64,000 nucleotides of DNA from Anaerocolumna sp. MB42-C2 (GCF_030913705.1 NZ_CP133190.1:4675501-4739500); one strand, 5' to 3'. Shown: positions 34,973 through 44,871, numbered from the stretch's first letter. Program-made: numbers and translations. Notes: generated by a model not told the origin, from the letters alone.

Positions 34973-35950
34973 ATGAAAAAAATTTTTAAGATATTAGTTG
35001 TTCTGACACTGATTTTATCCTTTACAGCCTGCAGTAAGCAGTCAAAGGTAAATTCCATAAAAAGTACGGAAGTTGTAACTGAAAACCTGAATAAGAAAAA
35101 TGATTCAAAGAATAAGAAACTTGAGGTATATACCAGTTTTTATCCCTTATATGATTTTGCTGTGAAAGTCGGCGGGGATAAAGTTCATGTAACAAATCTT
35201 GTTCCGGCAGGTACCGAACCGCATGACTGGGAACCTGCTACAACAGATATTTTGAGTCTTGAGAAAGGGGATATACTGATATATAATGGTGTCGGTATGG
35301 AACACTGGATTGATCAGGTTACCTCTTCTCTTGAAAATGAAAGTCTCATATTAGTAGAAGCCTCCAAAGGACTTACTCTGTTAGAGGGAAAAGCAGAAGA
35401 TGGAGAGAAGGAAAACAGTGAAGAAATTACAGCGGATCCCCATGTCTGGTTAAGTATCAGGAATGCAAAAAAGGAAATGGAAACGATTAAGGATACCTTT
35501 GTGAAAGCAGATCCGGATAACGCTGCTTATTATGAAGATAATTTTAATAAAAATGCTGCTGATTTTGAGACTTTGGATACCAAATTTAAGGATGAATTAT
35601 CAGCATTAACCAACAAAGATATTGTTGTAGCTCATCAGGCGTTTGCTTATTTATGTGCAGATTATGGATTAAACCAGATAGCGATAGAAGGACTTGCGGC
35701 AGATTCTGAACCGGATGCAAAAAGAATGGCAGAAATTATTGACTTTGCAAGAAGCAAAAAGATTAAAACAATATTTTTCGAAGAATTAGTAAGCCCTAAG
35801 GTGGCAGAGGCTATCGCATCGGAAATTGGTGCTAAAACCGAGGTTTTAAATCCGTTGGAAGGCCTGACTCAGGAGCAGATAAATGCAGGTGAGGATTATT
35901 TATCTATAATGGACAAAAATCTGGAAGTTCTAGTGAGTGCACTGAAATAA
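34973..35950 (+). CDS. znuA: Zinc ABC transporter substrate-binding lipoprotein
   Basis: 325 aa cluster-9 binding protein. Lipobox FTAC with lipid Cys20. Metal ligands expected at His84 (GTEPHDWEP), His157 (DPHVWL) and His221 (VVAHQAFAYL), with an acidic residue near the C-terminus. Between the first two His lies an acidic loop (EDGEKENSEE, about 142-151) in place of the His-rich loop of many ZnuA proteins. Begins at ATG 34973 with GGTGA upstream; first gene of a three-gene operon with ATPase and permease. Confidence 0.93.
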   Translation: MKKIFKILVVLTLILSFTACSKQSKVNSIKSTEVVTENLNKKNDSKNKKLEVYTSFYPLYDFAVKVGGDKVHVTNLVPAGTEPHDWEPATTDILSLEKGDILIYNGVGMEHWIDQVTSSLENESLILVEASKGLTLLEGKAEDGEKENSEEITADPHVWLSIRNAKKEMETIKDTFVKADPDNAAYYEDNFNKNAADFETLDTKFKDELSALTNKDIVVAHQAFAYLCADYGLNQIAIEGLAADSEPDAKRMAEIIDFARSKKIKTIFFEELVSPKVAEAIASEIGAKTEVLNPLEGLTQEQINAGEDYLSIMDKNLEVLVSALK

Positions 35951-35974
35951 TAAAACAAGGGGCAGGAGGCAGTC

Positions 35975-36631
35975 ATGGATAGTATTGAAATGAAAAACCT
36001 TAGTTTTGGTTATGAGGATGGATTAATTCTGAAGGATATTAATTTAAAGATTGAAAAAGGGGATTACTTAGGAATAATTGGTTCTAACGGAACCGGGAAA
36101 AGTACCCTGATTAAATTAATGTTAGGCTTACTGCAAACCAAAAACGGTACTATAAACAAGTCTGCCAAAAATATAGGTTATGTCCCGCAAGTCGGCTTAT
36201 CGGTGAAGGGGGATTTTCCCGCAACAGTAATGGAAGTTGTGATGCTTAATTTATATAGCAGTGTCGGTATTTTTAAGAGGCCGAAAAAAAAGCACTATGA
36301 TATGGCAGATAAGGCTTTAGGACTTGTCGGTATGTCGGAATATAAAGACAGATTAATCAGTAAATTGTCCGGAGGGCAGCAGCAAAGGGTCTTAATAGCT
36401 AAAGCCCTGGTAAATAATCCTGAATTATTGATTTTGGATGAGCCCATAGCCGGAATTGATTCGGAAAATGAGAAAAATATTTACCAATTGCTATCCCAAT
36501 TAAATAAGGACAACGGAATCACCATAGTTATGGTAACTCATAGTATTCAGGGTGTCAAAAATAATATGAATAAGATTTATGAAATCAAAGATAAGAAATT
36601 ACATTTAATACAGGCAGAAAGTAATCAGTAA
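35975..36631 (+). CDS. znuC: Zinc ABC transporter ATP-binding protein
   Basis: 218-aa ATPase: Walker A GSNGTGKST, signature LSGGQQQR, Walker B LLILDEP and H-loop THS. Starts 24 bases after znuA with GGGGCAGGAGG upstream and is followed 16 bases later by the permease. Energises zinc import. Confidence 0.94.
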   Translation: MDSIEMKNLSFGYEDGLILKDINLKIEKGDYLGIIGSNGTGKSTLIKLMLGLLQTKNGTINKSAKNIGYVPQVGLSVKGDFPATVMEVVMLNLYSSVGIFKRPKKKHYDMADKALGLVGMSEYKDRLISKLSGGQQQRVLIAKALVNNPELLILDEPIAGIDSENEKNIYQLLSQLNKDNGITIVMVTHSIQGVKNNMNKIYEIKDKKLHLIQAESNQ

Positions 36632-36647
36632 GGGGGGACGATTTATT

Positions 36648-37451
36648 ATGGATATGTTACTGCAGTATGACTTTATGCGAAAAGCATTTATCGTAGGTAT
36701 TCTCCTGGCTGTTATTGTACCCTGTATTGGTATTATTGTAGTATTAAGGCGGTTATCCATGACAGGAGATGCTCTAAGTCATACGTCTTTAGCAGGTGTG
36801 GCCTTGGGACTCATTATGGGTGTGAATCCGGTATTAGGTGCATCCATAGCCTGTATCCTTGCTGCCTTTGGCATAGAGTTTATCCGCAAAAGGTTCCCTA
36901 AATATTCGGAAATATCCATTGCAGTGGTATTGTCCGCAGGTGTAGGATTAGCAGGTGTACTTTCCGGATTTGTAAGCAATACCTCAAATTTTAATAGTTT
37001 TTTATTCGGCAGTATTGTTGCTATTACTGATTTTGAATTGTGGCTGGTTATCGGAATCAGTTTACTTGTTATTATTGTTTTTCTTATGCTGTATAAAGAA
37101 CTTCTCTATATGGCTTTTGATGAATCGGCTGCCCAGTTGTCCGGAGTACCTGTCAGAACCATTAATATCGTATTTACCATATTAACCGCCCTGACCGTAT
37201 CCATAGCCTCCAGAACAGTAGGTGCACTTATTATTTCATCCTTAATGGTTATCCCTGTTACCTGCGGAATGCAGTTCGGTAAAAGTTTTAAACAGACCTT
37301 GTTATACTCTATTATGTTTGCCGTTATCTTTACCATAGCAGGTTTAACCTTATCCTATTACAAAGGGTTAAAACCGGGTGCTACTATAGTATTAACCGGA
37401 GTTGTTTTTCTTCTGTTAACATTTTTGTTAAAAGGTAAGAAAAGTAATTAA
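36648..37451 (+). CDS. znuB: Zinc ABC transporter permease
   Basis: 267-aa integral membrane protein of the ABC-3 family with about eight to nine hydrophobic segments; family stretches RRLSMTGDALSHTSLAGVALG and GALIISSLMVIPVTCGM. AAGGGGGG lies before ATG 36648. Last gene of the znuACB operon. Confidence 0.94.
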   Translation: MDMLLQYDFMRKAFIVGILLAVIVPCIGIIVVLRRLSMTGDALSHTSLAGVALGLIMGVNPVLGASIACILAAFGIEFIRKRFPKYSEISIAVVLSAGVGLAGVLSGFVSNTSNFNSFLFGSIVAITDFELWLVIGISLLVIIVFLMLYKELLYMAFDESAAQLSGVPVRTINIVFTILTALTVSIASRTVGALIISSLMVIPVTCGMQFGKSFKQTLLYSIMFAVIFTIAGLTLSYYKGLKPGATIVLTGVVFLLLTFLLKGKKSN

Positions 37452-37592
37452 ATCATAATTTAATAAATGCATTTTAATGCATGATGATATGATAACAGCA
37501 TTAGCAGCAGTTCAAGAGTTTCTCTTGGATGAAATAACTTAATGAATAGTTAATGTTATCGTTATAAAAAATATAATAGAATAGTAAAAATT

Positions 37593-37620
37593 TTGACATC
37601 ATATTGTCACAGGATAATGT
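37593..37620 (+). promoter_or_regulatory. Promoter with inverted repeat before the WYL regulator
   Basis: TTGACA at 37593-37598 and TAATGT at 37615-37620 with a 16-base spacer. TGACA-N6-TGTCA (37594-37609) overlaps the -35, so self-regulation is plausible. Confidence 0.5.
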
Positions 37621-37642
37621 TTCAATGTGTTTGGGTGATAAT

Positions 37643-38542
37643 ATGCAGGTAAATCGATTATTTGAAATCGTATATATTCTATTAAATAAAAATTATATAA
37701 CGGCCAAAGAACTGGCAGAACATTTTGAAGTATCCGTACGCACCATCTATAGGGATATTGACGTATTATGTCAATCAGGTATTCCTATTTACACCAGTAA
37801 AGGTAAGGGTGGCGGTATTGGATTACTGGATAATTTTGTGCTGAATAAATCTGTATTATCAAAAGTGGAGCAGGAGGATATCCTGTCTGCACTTCAGGGA
37901 TTAAGTGCTACTAATTATCCGGATTTAGATAAGGTGCTGAATAAGTTAAGCAATCTATTCGGAACCAAACAAAATAATTGGATTGAAGTTGATTATTCCG
38001 ACTGGAGTGACAATCAAAAGGAAAAATTTAATCAAATTAAAACTGCTGTATTACAAAAAAAAGTACTCCAGTTTGATTATTACAGTACCTATGGGGAGAG
38101 AACCAGACGAGAGACAGAGCCTCTTCAATTATGGTTTAAAAATAGAACATGGTATTTAAAAGCTTATTGCAGAGCCAAATCTGATATAAGAACTTTTAAG
38201 CTTAATCGGATGAAAAATCTGAATGTTCTAAATGACACATTTACAAGAGAAATGCCATTGGATCAGTCTGGCATGCTTAATGTGACGTCTGTTACCAATA
38301 TGGTGACCATTAAAATGAAGATTTCAGCGACTCAGGCTTATCGTGTTTATGATGAATTTGATGAAAATCAAATTCATAAAGAGAAGAAGGACAGTTTTAT
38401 TGTAACTTTTTCATTTCCGGAAGACGAATGGGTATATGGATATATTCTATCTTTTGGTAACTATGCGGAAGTATTGGAGCCTGTCCGTATCCGTGAGATC
38501 ATAAAAAACAGATTACAGGAGACTTTATCTATATATAAATGA
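37643..38542 (+). CDS. YafY-type transcriptional regulator (HTH and WYL domain)
   Basis: 299 aa. N-terminal DeoR/HTH-11 domain (ITAKELAEHFEVSVRTIYRDIDVL, followed by GIPIYTSKGKGGGIGLL), then a WYL ligand-sensing domain (QFDYYSTYGERTRRETEPLQLWFKNRTWYLKAYC). ATG 37643 after GGGTGATA is preferred over TTG 37604. It lies downstream of znu but has its own promoter. Signal and target unknown. Confidence 0.9.
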   Translation: MQVNRLFEIVYILLNKNYITAKELAEHFEVSVRTIYRDIDVLCQSGIPIYTSKGKGGGIGLLDNFVLNKSVLSKVEQEDILSALQGLSATNYPDLDKVLNKLSNLFGTKQNNWIEVDYSDWSDNQKEKFNQIKTAVLQKKVLQFDYYSTYGERTRRETEPLQLWFKNRTWYLKAYCRAKSDIRTFKLNRMKNLNVLNDTFTREMPLDQSGMLNVTSVTNMVTIKMKISATQAYRVYDEFDENQIHKEKKDSFIVTFSFPEDEWVYGYILSFGNYAEVLEPVRIREIIKNRLQETLSIYK

Positions 38543-38582
38543 TATAGCAAACCATATCATAAATAACAACAGGATTTCTTTA

Positions 38583-38656
38583 AAGTAAGTCCCACGCTTT
38601 TTAGCTGAGCGTTAAGGACTTACTTATTTTCAGTCGGAGTGTATCTCCGACTGAAA
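38583..38656. terminator. Two hairpins between convergent operons
   Basis: First, AAGTAAGTCC (38583) with GGACTTACTT (38616-38625) followed by ATTTT. Second, TTTCAGTCGGAG-TGTAT-CTCCGACTGAAA (38628-38656), a perfect 12-bp stem. They separate the WYL regulator from the minus-strand sugar-acid operon and can act in both directions. Confidence 0.75.
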
Positions 38657-38730
38657 TGCCTGTGTCGCAGGGATAAGGTAGAGCCGCAGCACGGCGGACC
38701 TAATAATATCGCTTTGATTATAGAATGATT

Positions 38731-40107
38731 TTATAACAATCCAGGCAGAACGCCTTGGAAAATTGATAATATACAAACAAAAATGAGACATGTCACCCCG
38801 GCAATAAATCCTCCGATACTCCAGGAGCGAATCGTATCCGGTACAGAGATTTTATAAAATCTGTTAATAGCCCAGAATCCGGAATCATTGGGCAGTGAAA
38901 GACCGATACCGCCGGCACAGATTGCAATACCGCAAAGCACCGGAGATATACCGCTGGCCACTATGGTAGAAGATAACATAGAGGAAGTGGTAATAAGGGC
39001 AACACCTGTGGAGCCTTGTGCACATCGTAAAACTTGAGAGATAATAAAGCAGAGCACCAATACAGGTACATGGAATCCCAGAAGGGTCTGTGACAAATAG
39101 TCTGCGATACCGGTAGTCTGTAGAACTTTTCCGAATGTACCGCCTGAACCGGTGATAAGTAATACCAGTCCTACTTGGGCTGCAGAGTCGCTCATAACAG
39201 TTTCTACGGATTTTTTCAAATATGGTTTTGATATCAGAGCCGCATAAATAACACCAATTAGCATAGCAATATTTTTATTTCCAATGAAACTGATAATAGT
39301 AAGAGCAATTCCACCTTTGATAAGCAGAGTTCCGAAACTTCCTATGAGAATCAGTAAAATAGGGAGAATTAAAATGGAGATTGCCTTACCAAATGTGATT
39401 CTGTTACTGTTTTTAGCATCCTCCAGCATTTTTTCGTCTTCTTCCAGGTCCTTAAAGTCGTAAACATACTTTACTTTTCTATCACGTTTTTCTACCCATC
39501 CACCATACAGGACACCTCCGACCAGAGATCCGACAAAACCAGTAATTAATGCATACAGAAAAAACACTCCCACGTCCAATTGCAGTTGTTCTGCTACTGC
39601 CATTGGATTCGGTGTCGGAATAACCATGGCTCCCGTACATACGGTGGATACTGTCATGGCTGTTACCAGTGACATGATTGGTACGGAAGTTTTATAAGAA
39701 ATCAATCTCACCATAGGTGCATACATAATATGTACAATATCTCCAAAAACAGGAATACCGGTCAAAAACCCTGATATGGATACGGCTAGCCTGGAGCGTT
39801 TACTTCCAAATTTACGCAGAAACGTATCGGCCATAACATCCGTTCCGCCCGATTCAAATAAAAACCTTCCGAGCATAACGCCCAGACCAATGATGACCCC
39901 GATACTCCCCAGAGTACTGCCGAATCCGTTTGTAATTGATGAAGTAATATCCTCAATGGGCATTCTGACCATTAAACCGGTAGCTATGGTTGTAGTCAGT
40001 AATGCGATAAATGCATTTAAGTGAAATTTTATAATTAATATCAGTAAGAGTGCAATTGCAATTAAAAAAGCTGCCATAAGTCCCCAACCTTCTAACATTT
40101 TTAACAT
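38731..40107 (-). CDS. GntP-family sugar-acid permease
   Basis: 458-aa membrane protein with about 12 hydrophobic segments, of the gluconate:H+ symporter family; SGFLTGIPVFGDIVHIMYAPM and ASGISPVLCGIAICAGGIGLSLPNDSGFWAINRF are typical. AAAGGAGGA before the ATG. Last gene of the operon with IclR regulator, dehydratase and aldolase, so it probably imports the aldonate they use. Start is 14 bases after the aldolase stop. Confidence 0.92.
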   Translation of the reverse strand: MLKMLEGWGLMAAFLIAIALLLILIIKFHLNAFIALLTTTIATGLMVRMPIEDITSSITNGFGSTLGSIGVIIGLGVMLGRFLFESGGTDVMADTFLRKFGSKRSRLAVSISGFLTGIPVFGDIVHIMYAPMVRLISYKTSVPIMSLVTAMTVSTVCTGAMVIPTPNPMAVAEQLQLDVGVFFLYALITGFVGSLVGGVLYGGWVEKRDRKVKYVYDFKDLEEDEKMLEDAKNSNRITFGKAISILILPILLILIGSFGTLLIKGGIALTIISFIGNKNIAMLIGVIYAALISKPYLKKSVETVMSDSAAQVGLVLLITGSGGTFGKVLQTTGIADYLSQTLLGFHVPVLVLCFIISQVLRCAQGSTGVALITTSSMLSSTIVASGISPVLCGIAICAGGIGLSLPNDSGFWAINRFYKISVPDTIRSWSIGGFIAGVTCLIFVCILSIFQGVLPGLL

Positions 40108-40121
40108 CCTCCTTTTGGTAT

Positions 40122-41021
40122 CTAAACCAATCCTAAATTTTTCATACCTTTTATTATTATTTCTGTTTCTCCATCTGTCAGATCTCTGAATGGAAATCTG
40201 GCCCGTCCCATACGAAAACCATAAAGCTCCAATGCTTTCTTATGAGCCATGACAGGCATTACCGAACGGAATAGTTCCCGCATGGACATAATCTTATTTT
40301 GGGCTATTCTTGCGGCGGGCATATCATTTTCCATGAATTTTTCATATATTTTAGAGGCTTCACCCGGGCAGACGCCTGCCGCAGCGATAATTCCTCCGGA
40401 TGCTCCTGCCTGTAAAGCGGCCAAAACCTGTGCGTCATTTCCTGTAATAATCTCAAAATCTTTTTTATCCACCACGTTTTGGTATTCTAAAATAGTCATA
40501 AAGTCCATGCTGCTGTCTTTAATTCCTTTTATATTATTACAACTCTCTAATAATGTTTTTAATATTACTGCTGTAATGGGGTTTTGTGTCATTCCGCTCA
40601 TGTTGTAAAGATACAGCGGCATATCACCGGTATGCTCCGATACAGTCTTAAAATACTCTGTCAGGGTATTGGTATCATATTTGTGATAATATGGTGCGGT
40701 TACCGAAACACTGTCAGCTTTCCGGCTTTTTGCATACTCAATTAAGCGGTCCAGATCCCGCAGGTTCATAGCAGTAATGTTAAACATAACACTTGTTCCC
40801 TCAGCTGCCCCTTCTTTGGCTGCAATGAGCAATTCTTCTCTTTCTTCCAATGTCAGGTTGATAAATTCACCGGAGGTTCCACAGACAAATATGCTGTGTA
40901 CTCCATTTGTTGTTATATATCTGATTAATTTTTCATATTCCTTATAATTGACACCGCCATTATCACAAAAAGGGGTCAACACCGGAGCTGAAATCCCAGA
41001 AAATTTATTTGTACTCCTCAA
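40122..41021 (-). CDS. DapA/NanA-family aldolase (2-keto-3-deoxy sugar acid type)
   Basis: 299-aa class I aldolase barrel. Schiff-base Lys168 in NIKGIKDSS, catalytic Tyr139 in LYLYNMSG, and GTSGEFINLT near 48-57. Next to an IlvD/Edd dehydratase and a GntP permease, which fits cleavage of a 2-keto-3-deoxy acid to pyruvate plus an aldehyde, rather than lysine synthesis. Start at 41021 after AGGAGA; the gap of 149 bases from the dehydratase holds no gene. Exact substrate not readable. Confidence 0.88.
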   Translation of the reverse strand: MRSTNKFSGISAPVLTPFCDNGGVNYKEYEKLIRYITTNGVHSIFVCGTSGEFINLTLEEREELLIAAKEGAAEGTSVMFNITAMNLRDLDRLIEYAKSRKADSVSVTAPYYHKYDTNTLTEYFKTVSEHTGDMPLYLYNMSGMTQNPITAVILKTLLESCNNIKGIKDSSMDFMTILEYQNVVDKKDFEIITGNDAQVLAALQAGASGGIIAAAGVCPGEASKIYEKFMENDMPAARIAQNKIMSMRELFRSVMPVMAHKKALELYGFRMGRARFPFRDLTDGETEIIIKGMKNLGLV

Positions 41022-41170
41022 ATTTAATCGTCTCCTATGGTTTTACCCCGAATTTAACATCTCAAATCTTGTATTATTTTAGATTTTCTTCTATAATAAA
41101 GATGAGAATGCCTCTTTGAAATCTGTTTGTTAACCGGCCAGTCAACATGTACTTATTTCAGGGGTATTCT

Positions 41171-42859
41171 TTATTTTAAAATTGCTCCTTCATCCGCAGA
41201 AGAAACACTGTTTGCGTATCGGTATAAATAACCATCTTTCACTTTAGGAGTGAATGGTGGAAGTTTCTCAAGCCGTTCTTTTATTTCCTCATCGGATAGA
41301 GCGACCTGAATTAACCTTTTATCAATATTAACTGTTATCATGTCACCATCTTTAAGAGCAGCGATGGGACCTCTCTGTGCGGTTTCGGGTGATATATGTC
41401 CGATACATGGTCCTCTGGTTGCTCCGGAAAATCTGCCATCCGTTATAAGCGCAACCGTTTCTGAATATCCCATACCTACTAACGCAGCGGTTGCAGTAAG
41501 CATTTCACGCATTCCAGGGCCACCTTTTGGGCCTTCATTCCGTATGACAATCACATCTCCATGTTCTATTTTTTGATCATAAATTGCTGCCGTTGCTTCT
41601 TCTTCACTTTCAAAGCACCGCGCGGGTCCGGTATGGACTCTCATGTTTTTTACAACAGCAGCCTGCTTTACCACACAGCCTCCGGGTGATAAATTACCGC
41701 GCAAAACTGCAATAGACCCTTCTTTCGCATAAGCATCTGCGACCGGATGGATTACCTCATGGTCAAGCTCAACAATATCCCGGAGATTTTCACGCAGGGT
41801 CTTTCCATTTACGGTCATCCGATCCAGGTTCTCTGTATCTGCAAATTCCCTAATAACGCCATATACACCTCCGGCCTTATAAAGATCCAGCATTGTATGA
41901 TGCCCGGACGGTTTAATTTTAGCTAAATATGGTGTGTTACTTGAAATTTTTTCAATTTCATTCAGGGTCATATTTAACTTTGCCTCATGTGCAATAGCGG
42001 GCAGATGCAAGGTTATGTTGGTGGAGCCTCCTGCACTTAAGCAGATTTTTGCAGCAAATTCCAGCATCTCCTGATTTACAATATCCCTTGGACGGATATT
42101 CTCTTCCACAAGACGGACAATCTCTATACCGCTTTCTTTTGCGATCCGGTTCTTTTTCCCGCTTACTGCGTGTGCGCAGGCGCTGCCGGGAAGCGTCAGC
42201 CCCATGGCTTCGGCTGCCACGGACATGCTGTTCGCTGTACCCATCATAGCGCAGGAACCCGGCCCCGGGGACATCAACCCCTCCATATGGTCATATTCTT
42301 TTCTGGAAATATCACCTTTCATCAATTTTCCAGCCATTTCTTTTAATTCATAAGTGGCATAAGTTTTTCCCTTATATTCGGCCGGAAGCATAGGACCTCC
42401 GGTTACCAGAATTGCAGGAATATTGATTCGGAGCATTGCCATGAGCATAGCTGGGACAATCTTATCACATCCTCCAATTAATACAATTCCATCCAATTGA
42501 TGTGCATTGACGTAAACCTCAATGGAATCCGTTATTACTTCTCTGCTTGGGAGAACACTGCACATTCCTACATGACCCTGTGTAAATCCATCGCAAATAG
42601 ATATGGTATTTACTTCAAAAGGAATACCACCGGCAGTTCTTACCCCATCCTTTACCAATTCTCCGATTCGTTTTAAATGGATATGACCCGGATGCATTTC
42701 GTTAAAGGTATTAATTACTCCAATAAACGGGCGCCTTAATTCATCGTCATTAAATCCCATTCCGCGAAAATGGGCTCTGGGTCCAGCCATGTTTAATCCA
42801 TTTACGACTTTAGCACTCCGATATTTATTATCTTTGTAATCGAAATCCATACCCTCCAT
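41171..42859 (-). CDS. IlvD/Edd-family dehydratase, probably of a sugar acid
   Basis: 562-aa Fe-S dehydratase. Cluster or active-site stretches: SICDGFTQGH (Cys89), GGCDKIVPAM (Cys131), SPGPGSCAMMGTANSM (Cys near 201), and the C-terminal TDGRFSGATRGPCIGHISPE. The position that is Cys in PCNIHL of two-iron IlvD proteins is Gly in HPGHIHL, a form I recall from clostridial and archaeal members. Next to an aldolase and a GntP permease, so aldonate to 2-keto-3-deoxyaldonate is more likely than valine synthesis. Ribosome site AAAAGGAGG. Lies 40 bases after the IclR gene, in one operon. Confidence 0.85.
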   Translation of the reverse strand: MEGMDFDYKDNKYRSAKVVNGLNMAGPRAHFRGMGFNDDELRRPFIGVINTFNEMHPGHIHLKRIGELVKDGVRTAGGIPFEVNTISICDGFTQGHVGMCSVLPSREVITDSIEVYVNAHQLDGIVLIGGCDKIVPAMLMAMLRINIPAILVTGGPMLPAEYKGKTYATYELKEMAGKLMKGDISRKEYDHMEGLMSPGPGSCAMMGTANSMSVAAEAMGLTLPGSACAHAVSGKKNRIAKESGIEIVRLVEENIRPRDIVNQEMLEFAAKICLSAGGSTNITLHLPAIAHEAKLNMTLNEIEKISSNTPYLAKIKPSGHHTMLDLYKAGGVYGVIREFADTENLDRMTVNGKTLRENLRDIVELDHEVIHPVADAYAKEGSIAVLRGNLSPGGCVVKQAAVVKNMRVHTGPARCFESEEEATAAIYDQKIEHGDVIVIRNEGPKGGPGMREMLTATAALVGMGYSETVALITDGRFSGATRGPCIGHISPETAQRGPIAALKDGDMITVNIDKRLIQVALSDEEIKERLEKLPPFTPKVKDGYLYRYANSVSSADEGAILK

Positions 42860-42899
42860 ATTTTTTAAACCTCCTTTTATAAAATCTATGCTACAAGCA

Positions 42900-43673
42900 T
42901 CACAAAAGCTTATTTGTGATGCTTTGTGCCGCTTTCATTACATCATCCAGATAGGATAATGCTTTTTCTTCCGTAAATCGGTAGTCCGGTGCCGCGATTC
43001 CAATTGTTCCGACACATTTACGGTCATGAGAAAATATAGGCGCTGCCAGACATATAATATCCTGGTTATGTTCTTTTATATCCATGGCATATCCCTGTAT
43101 CTTGATTTTTTTTAGTTCTATCTCCAATGTACGGCGGTCGGTAACGGTATTCTTAGTAAACTGGTTTAAAGTTATGTTTTTAAAATATCCGTCCAGCCAG
43201 CTTTCATTCTGGCAGGATAAAAGAACTTTACCACTGCTTGTACAGTATAGAGGTATTCGCCAGCCCACTTTTGACTTTAACGCTATCTGGTTTTTTGCCT
43301 CCATTTTGGCTATATAAACACCCTCATAACCGTTTAAGGTTACCAAATTCACTGTTTCACCGGATAAGTTGTTTAAATAAGCCATTTCTTCTCTGGAAAT
43401 GTCTGCCAGGTAATCCGTAACCTGTATTTTCATGGATAAAGCAACTGATTCAAAACCTAATTTAAATTTCTTTTGTTTCTCGTCTTTTACCACGAAACCG
43501 CATTCCATTAATTCGTTTAAAATTCTATGAATCGTACTGGCGCTTAACCCGGTAATCTTACTTAATTCAACAATGCTTGTATAATCTTCCGCTGATGAAA
43601 TAGCAATAATGATCTGCATTGACTTAAGTGAACTGCATTGAAGCATTTTTTTCTGTAATTCTTCTTGTTTCAT
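42900..43673 (-). CDS. IclR-family transcriptional regulator
   Basis: 257 aa. N-terminal winged helix (ELSKITGLSASTIHRILNELMECGFV) and C-terminal effector domain (GEVNLVTLNGYEGVYIAKME-like region, YCTSSGKVLLS, CLAAPIFSHDRKCVGTIGIAAP). The start is placed at 43673 because AGAGGGGGG precedes it; the frame could extend to 43718, but that part would lie in the palindromic operator. First gene of the sugar-acid operon, probably self-regulating. Confidence 0.92.
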   Translation of the reverse strand: MKQEELQKKMLQCSSLKSMQIIIAISSAEDYTSIVELSKITGLSASTIHRILNELMECGFVVKDEKQKKFKLGFESVALSMKIQVTDYLADISREEMAYLNNLSGETVNLVTLNGYEGVYIAKMEAKNQIALKSKVGWRIPLYCTSSGKVLLSCQNESWLDGYFKNITLNQFTKNTVTDRRTLEIELKKIKIQGYAMDIKEHNQDIICLAAPIFSHDRKCVGTIGIAAPDYRFTEEKALSYLDDVMKAAQSITNKLL

Positions 43674-43688
43674 CTTATACCCCCCTCT

Positions 43689-43735
43689 TATATTCCATAT
43701 ATGGAATATAAATTCCATATATGACTTATATGGTA
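43689..43735 (-). promoter_or_regulatory. IclR operator candidate
   Basis: A 22-bp perfect palindrome at 43689-43710 (half-site TATATTCCATA) and an adjacent second imperfect copy beginning TTCCATATAT (43713) with CCATAT-N7-ATATGG. It lies just upstream of the IclR ribosome site, so it would control the entire minus-strand operon. Confidence 0.75.
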
Positions 43736-43964
43736 TATATTACTATACAAATAAACAGTAGTCAATCACAATTTATAAAAAGTAACCAATTTTTTTTCTT
43801 TTTTGTAATCGTTTTTATAAATAAGGTTATAACTGCAAAATAATTAGGGGAAATATCAATGAATCAATAATTTTGATATATGACATACAGATGACATATT
43901 ATATTTGTTAATATATAATAGGAATAATAAGATAATAATTTGAAATTTGATAGGGGGAGGAGTT

Positions 43965-44858
43965 ATGCAATACATTCCTGCTAAAACAATCATAACCAAG
44001 ACAAAAAATACTTCCTGGTTTGGAACGGATTACAATATGAATATCTATAAAGGATGCTGCCATGGCTGTATATATTGTGACAGCAGAAGTGACTGCTACC
44101 GGGTTGATCAGTTTGATACAGTCAGGGCAAAAGATAATGCCCTGGAAATTATTCGGGATGAACTCAGGCGTAAGGTTAAGACAGGAGTCATTGGTACAGG
44201 GGCAATGAGTGATCCATATAATCCCTTTGAGAAAGAGCTTAGTTTAACCAGGCATGCACTGGAATTAGCGGATGCTTTTCATTTCGGTATTGCTGTTGCC
44301 ACAAAAGGTACTTTGATAACCCGGGATATCGATATCCTGCAGTCTATAAAAGAGCACTCTCCGGTTATCTGTAAAATAACAATAACGAATACGGACGATG
44401 CCATATCCGGATTAATAGAACCGAATACGGCTCCATCCTCCCAGAGGTTTGAGGCAGTCCGCAAACTATCTGAGGCCGGAATTTTTATCGGAATTTTGTT
44501 TATGCCGGTACTGCCTTTTATCAGTGATAACAAAGAGAATATTGTAAGTATGGTGTCCCTCGCCAAGAAAAACGGAGCGAAGTTTATCTATCCGGCATTC
44601 GGTGTAACACTTCGTAATAACCAGCGGGAATATTTTTATGAGAAACTGGACGAAGTTTTCCCAGATTTAAAAATGAAGTATATCAGTCGTTATGGCGACA
44701 GATACCAATGCACCAGTCCTAATGCAAGGGAATTGTATCGTCTGTTTGCCCATGAGTGCGAGGAAAATCATATATTATATAATATGAAAGATATTATTGC
44801 CGGTTATAAATCAGGATACGAATATAATCAGTTATCTCTATTTGATAATATATTTTAA
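43965..44858 (+). CDS. SPL-like radical SAM protein
   Basis: 297-aa radical SAM enzyme. The cluster motif Cys31-x3-Cys35-x2-Cys38 lies in GCCHGCIYCDSRSDCY. Later GTGAMSDPYNPFEKE, VATKGTLITRDIDIL and AGIFIGILFMPVLPF match the spore-photoproduct-lyase-like group often annotated as SPL family. It is not proven to repair DNA; many members have unknown substrates. GGGGGAGGAG is placed correctly for ATG 43965 (TTG 43947 is the alternative). Convergent with the ClC gene, 13 bases apart. Confidence 0.88.
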   Translation: MQYIPAKTIITKTKNTSWFGTDYNMNIYKGCCHGCIYCDSRSDCYRVDQFDTVRAKDNALEIIRDELRRKVKTGVIGTGAMSDPYNPFEKELSLTRHALELADAFHFGIAVATKGTLITRDIDILQSIKEHSPVICKITITNTDDAISGLIEPNTAPSSQRFEAVRKLSEAGIFIGILFMPVLPFISDNKENIVSMVSLAKKNGAKFIYPAFGVTLRNNQREYFYEKLDEVFPDLKMKYISRYGDRYQCTSPNARELYRLFAHECEENHILYNMKDIIAGYKSGYEYNQLSLFDNIF

Positions 44859-44871
44859 ATAATTTGTTGAA

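Noticed and set aside
37467-37527. Hairpins after znuB (ATGCAT-TTTA-ATGCAT and CAAGAG-TTT-CTCTTG)
   Set aside because: Short stems without T-runs in AT-rich DNA; not distinguishable from chance.
42668-42720. Loss of an Fe-S cysteine in the dehydratase (HPGHIHL instead of PCNIHL)
   Set aside because: Clostridial and archaeal IlvD-type proteins, as I recall them, also read PGHIHL and have a Cys in (V/I)CDG instead, which is present here. Probably a normal subtype.
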